Of a DNA stretch of 7,213 nt, positions 1 to 6,916 are shown piece after piece. Position numbers and translations under genes: made by a program. The notes below the pieces were generated by a model. That model was given only the letters and a program-made list of their open reading frames with translations. It was not told the DNA's origin and searched no databases. The DNA lies in assembly GCA_002353975.1 (NCBI GenBank), contig DEKQ01000099.1, positions 4,502 to 11,714 on the forward strand, given 5' to 3'. Within the stretch, counting starts at the first letter, position 1, and the number at the start of each line of letters is the position of its first letter. The stretch comes from Prevotellaceae bacterium UBA2718 (lineage in GTDB: Bacteria; Bacteroidota; Bacteroidia; Bacteroidales; Bacteroidaceae).

Positions 1-1
1 T

Positions 2-2518
2 GCTCTGCGCGTTGACATGAGAACGTCACGCGAAGACGGCATAGATGCAGAGATAGATGTTGACTCTCTGACTGCCAAGGGCTATCATGCAGATAATGTA
101 AATTTTATTGTGGAGAGTGACAACGACCCGTTGAGCATCAATTACAGGGGTAACATACGGAATGGATTGGATGATGAAAACAAGAAGAACCTGTCAGGTC
201 AGTATGCCTTTGATGCCTATTTTGACGGCTCATTGCTGGAACATGGATTGTCGTTGAATACGTGTATCTATGATGCCCGGAAGCGGATAGGACTGAAACT
301 CGGTGCTGAGGCTACCGTGTCAGACAATATACTGAGTCTGCGTCTTACACCGCAGAACCCCATAATAGGTTATCAGGAGTTCAGTATTAATGATGATAAT
401 TATGTGAACCTCACAAAGGGGAACCGTGTGGCGGCACACGTAAACCTCAAGGCCAACGACGGTACAGACATCTTAATCTATAGCGTCAGGCCCGACGATG
501 AAGGGTATGACGAAAGCCAACGTCAGAACCTCACGCTGTCACTCAGCCATTTCGATATAGGCCGCGTAGCCCGTTCCATACCGTACGCTCCTAATATAGC
601 GGGCATGATGAACGGAGATTTCCACTTCGTGCAAGAGGAGGACAGGAGCTTTGCCATTTCTACGGACATGGAAGTGCAGAGCATGAGTTATGAGGACAGC
701 CCGATAGGAAATGTAGGAGCCGAGGTCGTTTACATACCAAAGGATGACGGCACACACGTCGTGGATGCCGAGATAAGTCTTGACGGACGGCATATCGGAA
801 CACTCAACGGCTCTTATAACTTCCAGAACAAGAACATCGACGCGGACCTTTCGCTGTCACGCTTGCCACTGGAGATTATCAACGGCTTTATACCACAACA
901 GATTGTAGGCCTTTCAGGCTTTGCCAATGGAGTCCTGTCCGTGCACGGAACATCAGAGAAACCTCTTGTAAACGGAGAGATGGCATTAGACAGTTGCACC
1001 CTCTACAGCCTGCCTTACGGCATAACCCTGCGTATGGACAATGAGAAGATACAGGTGCAGGACTCGCAGTTGACTCTCGACAATGTTAAGTTCTATGCTT
1101 CAGATAAAAGTCCATTGACTGTCAATGGCAACATCAATTTTGCTGATACAGACCATCTGAAGCTGGCACTACGCGCCACAGCAAGGAATTTCCTGCTCGT
1201 GGATGCTAAGGAGACAAAATACTCAGAGGCCTACGGCAAGGCATACATTAATCTTTTCTGTAACATCAATGGTGAGTTGGACAAACTCAATGTCCGCGGA
1301 CGTCTTGACTTGCTACCCTCCACAAACCTGTTCTACATACTTAAGGACTCGCCTCTCACGGCAGACAATCGCCTCAAGGAGCTTGTTACATTTACCGACT
1401 TCTCATCCGAGGAACCTATTGTAGTGAAGCGTCCCGCCGATGATAACCTCACAGCCGACATGACAATCAGTGTCAGGGAAGGAGCGCACATAAAGTGTTG
1501 GATAACACCTGACCATAAGAACTACCTTGACTTCACCGGAAGTGGAGACCTGCGGCTGCGGTATGACAACGGCGAGAGCAATATGATGGGACGCTTTACC
1601 ATCAGCGAAGGCGAGATGAAGTACTCCCTGCCTATAATACCGTTGAAGACATTTACCATCGCTCCGGAAAGCTATGTGGAGTTCATGGGCGATATAACGA
1701 ACCCACGGCTCAACATCACTGCCACTGAGGACATGCGGGCATCTGTGATGCTTGACGGAGTAAGCCAGATATGTACGTTCAAGACGGGAGTGGTGCTGAG
1801 CAAGACACTCAACGATATGGGATTGGAATTCATCATCAACGCACCCGAGAATCAGACTATAGGAGACGAGCTGAAGATGATGTCAGCAGAGGAAAGAGGC
1901 AAAGTGGCAGTCACGATGCTGACCACAGGCATGTATCTGGCAGACGGAGACACGGGAAATTTCTCAATGAACTCTGCGCTAAGCAATTTCCTGCAGGCTG
2001 AGATATCCAACATTGCAGGCTCTGCACTAAGAACCGTTGACCTCTCATTCGGCATGGATAACGCCACGGAGATGGACGGAACAATGCACACCGACTACAC
2101 GTTTAAGTTTGCTAAACGCTTCTGGAACAACAGGCTGAATATCTCTATAGGAGGAAAAATATCTACGGGACCAGATGTATCGGGGCAGAATAAATCATTT
2201 TTCGACAATGTGGACGTGCAGTACCGCCTGTCAGAAACTGCCAACAGCTATGTCACAATGTTCTATAAACGCTCCGTTTACGACTATCTGGAGGGATATG
2301 TAGGCCGTTTCGGAGCAGGATACATGTGGAAGAAGAAGGCTCAGACGCTCAAAGAACTATTCGTCAAACCCGCTACGGTAGCTCGGCCAACTAACATACA
2401 GTCCCCACAAGGAAGAAAGAGTGGCTCGGCTGCGGCAACACCTGCTGCTGCGCCTCAGACACTTGACACTCTCTCGGGCAATAAACAAGACTCTGCACCT
2501 ATATCCGTCCATGAATAA
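2..2518 (+). CDS. tamB: TamB-family translocation/assembly module protein, C-terminal 838 residues (5' partial)
   Basis: The reading frame is open from base 2, five codons before the first ATG at 17, so this is the C-terminal part of a longer gene and not a gene starting at 17. It belongs to the TamB (DUF490) family: large periplasm-spanning beta-rich proteins that work with an outer-membrane Omp85 partner in envelope assembly and, as now proposed for AsmA-like proteins, in lipid transport. What is visible is long repetitive beta structure (alternating polar/hydrophobic strands, many Asn/Asp/Gly turns). From about residue 510 (DFTGSGDLRLRYDNG) to about 780 comes the conserved C-terminal domain, with a segment like GDITNPRLNITATEDMRASV and a closing KFAKRFWNNRLNISIGGKIS-type motif. 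After about residue 785 there is a low-complexity Ala/Pro/Ser tail ending ISVHE. Bacteroidetes homologues are usually about 1,400-1,700 residues, so roughly half, including the N-terminal membrane anchor, is missing. The stop overlaps the tamL start. Family assignment is strong; the exact role is inferred. Confidence 0.9.
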   Translation, partial: ALRVDMRTSREDGIDAEIDVDSLTAKGYHADNVNFIVESDNDPLSINYRGNIRNGLDDENKKNLSGQYAFDAYFDGSLLEHGLSLNTCIYDARKRIGLKLGAEATVSDNILSLRLTPQNPIIGYQEFSINDDNYVNLTKGNRVAAHVNLKANDGTDILIYSVRPDDEGYDESQRQNLTLSLSHFDIGRVARSIPYAPNIAGMMNGDFHFVQEEDRSFAISTDMEVQSMSYEDSPIGNVGAEVVYIPKDDGTHVVDAEISLDGRHIGTLNGSYNFQNKNIDADLSLSRLPLEIINGFIPQQIVGLSGFANGVLSVHGTSEKPLVNGEMALDSCTLYSLPYGITLRMDNEKIQVQDSQLTLDNVKFYASDKSPLTVNGNINFADTDHLKLALRATARNFLLVDAKETKYSEAYGKAYINLFCNINGELDKLNVRGRLDLLPSTNLFYILKDSPLTADNRLKELVTFTDFSSEEPIVVKRPADDNLTADMTISVREGAHIKCWITPDHKNYLDFTGSGDLRLRYDNGESNMMGRFTISEGEMKYSLPIIPLKTFTIAPESYVEFMGDITNPRLNITATEDMRASVMLDGVSQICTFKTGVVLSKTLNDMGLEFIINAPENQTIGDELKMMSAEERGKVAVTMLTTGMYLADGDTGNFSMNSALSNFLQAEISNIAGSALRTVDLSFGMDNATEMDGTMHTDYTFKFAKRFWNNRLNISIGGKISTGPDVSGQNKSFFDNVDVQYRLSETANSYVTMFYKRSVYDYLEGYVGRFGAGYMWKKKAQTLKELFVKPATVARPTNIQSPQGRKSGSAAATPAAAPQTLDTLSGNKQDSAPISVHE

Positions 2519-4832
2519 ACTAATCACCATAATACTATCATGTGTGCTCATTGCACTGTCCTCATGCTCATCTGTATCGCATCTGGAAGAGGATGAGCAA
2601 CTCTTCACTGGACTGAAGAAGATAGACTATGCCACTCCCTCCAACACTGCCGATGCAGAAGAAATCTCCGGTCATATCACCGATACGAAGGCAGAGGTGG
2701 AGGCAGCACTGGCAACTGCTCCCAATGGTGCCCTGTTCGGTTCTTCATACTATCGCACGCCGTTCCCATACGGACTATGGATATGGAATGCATACTCACA
2801 TCGTTCAGGAGCATTTGCCAAATGGCTCACATCATCCTTTGGCAAGGCACCCGTGCTGATGCAGAATGTAAATCCGGCCCTGCGGGCATCTGTAGCCAAG
2901 ACTGTGCTGCAAAACAACGGATTCTTTCATGGGGATGTGACATACGATGTCATTGAAGGAAAACCACAGACCACCAAGACAGACAGCGTGTTGAAGCCAC
3001 GAACGGCAAAGATACAGTATCATGTAAACTTCGGTTCTCTGTACCCACTTGACAGCGTCAGCTATAGCCCCGAGCTGAAAGCATACTCAGAACGGCCACT
3101 TACCAAGGGTCAACCGTTCTCCATATCCTCACTTGAGGAGGAGCGACAGCGTATATATAAGAAGAAACGTGACAACGGATACTATTACTATCAGCCGTCC
3201 AATATAGTATTTCTTGCCGATACCCTTATGGTGCCGGGCAAGGTGCAGCTGCGTGTATGGCAGGCTGACTCATTGCCGCCAGAGGCAGAGAAACAGTGGA
3301 AGATAGGTAGCACTACGGTGCAGATAAGGCGACAGTTCATGGAAACGCTGACTGACAGCCTGCAGCATCGCTTCCTGAAGATAAAGTTCAATGGGGCAAA
3401 ACCACCCATACGTCCCCGTATCGTATTGTCTGATACACGCCTGAGACCAGGCATGCTGTTCTCACAAGAGGCCTATGAGGAGTCGCTCAACAGACTTGCC
3501 TCCAAGGACGTATTCTCATCCGTTGATATATCATTCACCCCGCGTCAGGATGCAGATAGTACCGGTGTGCTTGATATGACCATAAACACCGTGCTTGACA
3601 AACCATACGACCTTACCTTCCAGGCAGATGTAATAGGAAAGACATCACGCCGAGTGGGACCTGGAGTCAGCATCTCGCTCACTAAGCGCAACGCCTTCCG
3701 CGGTGGTGAGAAATTCAGCATCAACGCGGGTGCCAATTACGAATTTCAGTTAGGAGGTCAGGCCTCTATGGGCAATAGCTATGACTTCTCCCTGGGAACT
3801 TCGATAGACTTCCCACGACTCATCGTGCCAAAGTTTATAACCAAGCGCCGCCGTTGGTACACTACACCATCTACACTCATTGATGTTAACGCCACACTCA
3901 CACGACGTGCTGGTTTCTTCAACCGTATTCTCCTGTCAGCAGAATATGCGTATGTATTCCAGCCCACAGCATCATCCATACACAAGTTCTCGCCACTGAT
4001 GCTGGCATACGGACGTACGACAAACAAGACAGCCGAATATGAGGAGAAGATGTCTAAGACTGCCATTGGCATCATAGCGCTTCAGGACGAGCTGATACCA
4101 CGTATGCGCTATACATACATCTATGCTACACCACGTACCTCGTCGCTATACTTCACCGCTACGGTGACGCAGGCAGGAGCGATAACAAACTTACTTTCTA
4201 CAGCATTTACTCACCATGCGTGGGGCGACAGAGGCAAGAAAATCTTAGGAACTCCATTCTCACAGTTTGTGAAGCTGGAGGCAGACATACGTAAGACATG
4301 GAAGATCGGCAGCCACGATGCATTCGTATTCCACTTCTACGGCGGCATAATGGGAGCTTATGGCAATGATAATAGCGGCCCATTCTCAGAACTTCTATAC
4401 ATCAGTGGGCACAACGATCTGCGTGCATTCACCCAACGCTCCATCGGACCTGGAGACAATCACAACACTGACAGACAACTTGCGTATCTCTTCGGAGGAG
4501 GTGACCTCAAGCTTGTCGTAAACCTTGAATACAGACCAAGGCTATTCGGATCACTCTACGGAGCCGTATTCCTTGACGCAGGAAACATCTGGTATCTCAA
4601 ACACGATATACGTGAGGAATATAAACAAAGCTTTGATGTCAATACCGTCAAGCGAGATATAGCAGTCAATACCGGCATCGGAATAAGATATGACCTTGAT
4701 TACTTTGTGCTAAGACTTGATTGGGGCATAGGACTTCACGTGCCCTATAAAACCTCTCATTCAGGCTTCTTCAATATCCCGAACTTCAAGGATGCCCAGT
4801 GTCTTAACTTCTCAATAGGATACCCATTCTAA
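2511..4832 (+). CDS. tamL: TamL: lipoprotein BamA/TamA-family outer-membrane assembly protein
   Basis: A 773-residue Omp85-superfamily protein, the TamA-type partner of TamB in Bacteroidetes, where it carries an N-terminal lipid anchor. The frame is open further upstream (ATG at 2421), but I chose ATG 2511 because it begins a clean lipoprotein signal: MNK, then a hydrophobic stretch LITIILSCVLIAL, then lipobox LSSC with the lipidated Cys at residue 19. POTRA-like modules fill about residues 120-370; the last one (about 297-366) has the typical RPGMLFS...SLNRLASKDVFSSVDISF pattern. The barrel starts near residue 377 (RRVGPGVSISLTKRNAFRGGE) and its length of about 400 residues fits 16 strands. 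GHNDLRAFTQRSIGPG (LRAF at 637-640) matches the loop-6 VRGF/IRGY-type motif, with Ala in place of the usual Gly. The protein ends in ...FSIGYPF, a beta-signal with terminal Phe. ATGAATAA joins it to tamB with no visible Shine-Dalgarno sequence, suggesting translational coupling. Confidence 0.92.
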   Translation: MNKLITIILSCVLIALSSCSSVSHLEEDEQLFTGLKKIDYATPSNTADAEEISGHITDTKAEVEAALATAPNGALFGSSYYRTPFPYGLWIWNAYSHRSGAFAKWLTSSFGKAPVLMQNVNPALRASVAKTVLQNNGFFHGDVTYDVIEGKPQTTKTDSVLKPRTAKIQYHVNFGSLYPLDSVSYSPELKAYSERPLTKGQPFSISSLEEERQRIYKKKRDNGYYYYQPSNIVFLADTLMVPGKVQLRVWQADSLPPEAEKQWKIGSTTVQIRRQFMETLTDSLQHRFLKIKFNGAKPPIRPRIVLSDTRLRPGMLFSQEAYEESLNRLASKDVFSSVDISFTPRQDADSTGVLDMTINTVLDKPYDLTFQADVIGKTSRRVGPGVSISLTKRNAFRGGEKFSINAGANYEFQLGGQASMGNSYDFSLGTSIDFPRLIVPKFITKRRRWYTTPSTLIDVNATLTRRAGFFNRILLSAEYAYVFQPTASSIHKFSPLMLAYGRTTNKTAEYEEKMSKTAIGIIALQDELIPRMRYTYIYATPRTSSLYFTATVTQAGAITNLLSTAFTHHAWGDRGKKILGTPFSQFVKLEADIRKTWKIGSHDAFVFHFYGGIMGAYGNDNSGPFSELLYISGHNDLRAFTQRSIGPGDNHNTDRQLAYLFGGGDLKLVVNLEYRPRLFGSLYGAVFLDAGNIWYLKHDIREEYKQSFDVNTVKRDIAVNTGIGIRYDLDYFVLRLDWGIGLHVPYKTSHSGFFNIPNFKDAQCLNFSIGYPF

Positions 4833-4847
4833 GAAATTGGGTATCCT
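4817..4847. terminator. Bidirectional intrinsic-type terminator between convergent tamL and mgtC-like gene
   Basis: A perfect 10-bp inverted repeat (AGGATACCCA at 4817-4826, TGGGTATCCT at 4838-4847) encloses an 11-nt loop. The left arm is inside the last codons of tamL (Gly-Tyr-Pro-Phe) and the tamL stop codon (4830-4832) lies in the loop. On the minus strand the hairpin begins 4 nt after the stop of the MgtC-like gene. The plus-strand 3' flank is TTGTATTATG and the minus-strand flank is TATTGAG, so neither has a long U-tract. Position between two convergent genes makes a shared terminator the most likely role; efficiency is not visible from sequence. Confidence 0.65.
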
Positions 4848-4851
4848 TGTA

Positions 4852-5367
4852 TTATGTATCACTTTCCCCTTCTTTTGGTAGCGAATCTGCGGAGGCTAAA
4901 TTCTCATTCTGTTTCATGTTCCTCCTTGCGTCAAAGCGGTGAAGGAAAAAATTAAACGCCTCAAGGCCTATAAGTACCATTGCAGTAGAGACGGTAGCCA
5001 ATAGAAACATTCCTCCGCCGCAAGCCATACCGATGGCAGCAGTAACCCACACACCTGCGGCAGTAGTCAGACCTCGGACTGTATTCTTTTGAAATATGAT
5101 AGTTCCTGCGCCGATAAAGCCGATACCCGTCACTACCTGCGCCGCAATGCGCGATACGTCAAGTCGTATAGGCGATTGGAAGTCTTCTGACAGTACGCCC
5201 TCAAAGCCGTATGCCGATATAATCATAAACAGTGCCGAACCTAACGACACCAGGAAGTGCGTGCGGAAGCCAACGGCCTTCTCACGGTATTCACGTTCCA
5301 GACCTATCACGCCGCCCAGCAGACATGCTATTAGAATACGAAGGATAAAATCCAATTGCTGTTCCAT
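4852..5367 (-). CDS. MgtC/SapB-family inner-membrane protein, short form without C-terminal domain
   Basis: A 171-residue integral membrane protein. Family hallmarks are clear: GLEREYREKAVGFRTH (22-37), DVSRIAAQVVTGIGFIGAGT (70-89) and VRGLTTAAGVWVTAAIG (97-113). Hydrophobic segments lie at about 5-23, 38-55, 74-92, 101-117 and 119-142, followed by a charged, probably cytoplasmic tail (143-171). Salmonella MgtC (about 230 residues) has an extra soluble ACT-like domain that inhibits F1Fo ATP synthase and supports growth at low Mg2+ and in macrophages. This protein stops after the membrane domain, so the virulence function should not be transferred; ion or membrane-potential homeostasis is only a family-level guess. 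ATG 5367 is the only reasonable start because an in-frame TAA lies 18 nt upstream (5383-5385) with no start codon between. It lies 77 bp downstream of the reductase gene and could be cotranscribed with it. Confidence 0.88.
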   Translation of the reverse strand: MEQQLDFILRILIACLLGGVIGLEREYREKAVGFRTHFLVSLGSALFMIISAYGFEGVLSEDFQSPIRLDVSRIAAQVVTGIGFIGAGTIIFQKNTVRGLTTAAGVWVTAAIGMACGGGMFLLATVSTAMVLIGLEAFNFFLHRFDARRNMKQNENLASADSLPKEGESDT

Positions 5368-5444
5368 ATTGTTGTCTATTTGTTATGAAAGCGTCATATA
5401 GCGCTGATTACTTCTTCTGTTCCTCTGTATAAATGCGTCACGCA

Positions 5445-6851
5445 TCACATTTCGCGCGTCGCTCTCAGCCCTTCCACATAGCTGCTTATCTTTGCCATCT
5501 CGCGTACTATGCGGATATTCTGCGGGCAGAGTGGCTCGCAATGGCCGCATCCTATGCAGTGGTCCGCCTGACGCATACGGGGCACGGCGCGGTCAAGTCC
5601 GATCAGGTACTGACGGCGCAGCCTCCTGTATGTCTCATCCATCTTCGCCTGACGGGGTAGGGTACCTTCGTTCCTGCACTTGTTGTAGTGTACGAAGATG
5701 CCTGGAATGTCTATTCCGTAAGGGCACGGCATGCAGTACTTGCAGTCATTACAGGGTACAGCCTCTACACCTACTATTTGCTCCGCTATGTCCTTTTGCA
5801 GATATTGCATCTCCTCAGCCGTCAGGGGCTTGAGTGGACAATAGGAAAGCAGATTGTCCTTCAGGTGCTCCATGTATGTCATACCCGAGAGAACAGTCAG
5901 CACTCCTTTCGGCGTACCTGCATATCTAAAAGCCCATGAGGCAATGCTGTGTTCGGCATCGCGCGTCTTTAGCTCCTTTACCAAGTACCCGGGCAGGTTA
6001 GCCAGACGCCCTCCGAGCAGCGGTTCCATTATAACTGCCGGGATGTTGCGCTTCTGCAATTCTGCATACAGATAACGGGCATCTGTATTGCGGTCGTTGA
6101 TCTCATTGGCATAATCCCAATCCAGATAGTTCAGTTCTATCTGCACAAAGTCCCATTTATACCTGTTATGTAAGGACAGGAGATAGTCAAATACTGCGAT
6201 GTCGCCGTGATATGAGAATCCCAGATTGCGTATGCGCCCCGCTTCGCGCTCTTCAAGCAGGAAGTCCAGTATCCCATTGTCCAAATACCGTCCGTGCAGG
6301 TTGTCCATTCCTCCCATTCCGATACCGTGCAGCAGGTAGTAGTCGATGTAGTCCACCTGCAGCTCCTTGAATGAGTTGTGATACATTTCAATGCTCTCCT
6401 CACGTCCCCAGGTTTCTTCGTTAAAGTTAGAGAGCTTCGTGGCGATGAAGTATTCCGACCGTTTGTGCCGGTGCAGCGCAATGCCTGTGGAATGTTCCGA
6501 CATCCCTTGACAGTAGCCAGGGGACGTGTCGAAATAGTTTACTCCGTGCTCTATGGCGTAATCCACAAGGCGGTTCACCATCTCCTGGTCTATCTCCGCC
6601 TTGCTCTCACGTGCTGCGTCACCATCTACAGTAGGCAAGCGCATCATGCCATAACCCAGTAGCGATATCTTGTCGTGCGTCTTGGGATCTTCGCGATATG
6701 TCATCTTACCCACTGGAGGCTCTGTCTGACTGCCTCCCCCATCGGGTATATCGCTATTATGCATATCATGCTTGCATCCGGCCATCATTGCGGCAACGCC
6801 TACAGCACCGCCGCCCAGCATCTTTATAAATTGTCGTCTGCTCTTATCCAT
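5445..6851 (-). CDS. Exported aldo/keto reductase fused to a C-terminal 2x[4Fe-4S] ferredoxin domain
   Basis: A 468-residue protein in three parts. Residues 1-26 look like a twin-arginine signal (SRRQFIK, 4-10; then LGGGAVGVAAM) ending in a lipobox MAGC with Cys26, so a Tat-exported lipoprotein is predicted. A Gly/Ser/Pro-rich linker (about 31-48) leads to the aldo/keto reductase TIM barrel (about 50-340), with the catalytic tetrad visible as Asp108 and Tyr113 (YFDTSPGY), Lys139 (IATKL) and His175 (YYLLHG). The C-terminal part carries CNDCKYCMPCP (Cys367, 370, 373, 376) and CIGCGHCEPLCP (Cys432, 435, 438, 442), enough for two [4Fe-4S] clusters. This AKR-ferredoxin architecture is a known family, but substrates are generally undefined. 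The family uses NAD(P)H to reduce carbonyls; the clusters suggest electron exchange with another Fe-S protein such as the upstream neighbour. The start is fixed: an in-frame TAA lies 30 nt upstream (6879-6881) with no alternative start codon between. The stop is TGA. Confidence 0.9.
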   Translation of the reverse strand: MDKSRRQFIKMLGGGAVGVAAMMAGCKHDMHNSDIPDGGGSQTEPPVGKMTYREDPKTHDKISLLGYGMMRLPTVDGDAARESKAEIDQEMVNRLVDYAIEHGVNYFDTSPGYCQGMSEHSTGIALHRHKRSEYFIATKLSNFNEETWGREESIEMYHNSFKELQVDYIDYYLLHGIGMGGMDNLHGRYLDNGILDFLLEEREAGRIRNLGFSYHGDIAVFDYLLSLHNRYKWDFVQIELNYLDWDYANEINDRNTDARYLYAELQKRNIPAVIMEPLLGGRLANLPGYLVKELKTRDAEHSIASWAFRYAGTPKGVLTVLSGMTYMEHLKDNLLSYCPLKPLTAEEMQYLQKDIAEQIVGVEAVPCNDCKYCMPCPYGIDIPGIFVHYNKCRNEGTLPRQAKMDETYRRLRRQYLIGLDRAVPRMRQADHCIGCGHCEPLCPQNIRIVREMAKISSYVEGLRATREM

Positions 6852-6871
6852 GCTCTTGTTGTTCTTTTCTG

Positions 6872-6908
6872 ATGGGGTTTAATGGGGATAATGGGTTTAA
6901 TGGGGAAA
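6872..6908. repeat. Four-unit tandem G-run repeat in the ferredoxin-reductase spacer (possible G-quadruplex)
   Basis: The plus strand reads ATGGGGTTTA, ATGGGGATA, ATGGGTTTA, ATGGGGAAA: four units of 9-10 bp. The G-runs at 6874-6877, 6884-6887, 6893-6895 and 6902-6905 are separated by loops of 6, 5 and 6 nt, which meets the common G3+N1-7 rule for an intramolecular quadruplex. Both flanking genes are on the minus strand, so the G-rich strand is the template and the mRNA leader would be C-rich. The array fills most of the 65-bp spacer and ends 21 nt upstream of the reductase start codon. Confidence 0.7.
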
Positions 6909-6916
6909 CTTGTTTG

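Noticed and set aside
2421..2510. N-terminal extension of tamL from the ATG at 2421
   Set aside because: The extra 30 residues are Arg/Leu/His-rich, lie wholly over tamB coding sequence, and would bury the clear lipoprotein signal that starts at ATG 2511.
5096..5401. 101-residue plus-strand open frame antisense to the MgtC-like gene
   Set aside because: It mirrors the opposite-strand coding frame, shows no recognisable domain and has no supporting start context; it is a shadow of a well-supported gene.
5368..5444. Bacteroidetes-type promoter (TTTG ... TAnnTTTG) for the MgtC-like gene
   Set aside because: I looked for a -7 TAnnTTTG with a -33 element on the minus strand and found no convincing pair; the gene may be cotranscribed with the reductase.
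5433..5445. Palindrome ATGCGTCACGCAT just after the reductase stop codon as a terminator
   Set aside because: The arms are only 6 bp and separated by a single base, so a real hairpin would have about 4 bp of stem. Only a short TTTAT follows on the minus strand. Termination here is possible but not supported.
6137..6481. 114-residue minus-strand open frame inside the reductase gene
   Set aside because: It lies in another frame of the same strand, is rich in Thr, Ser, Arg and Cys without domain features, and overlaps the catalytic region of the real reductase.
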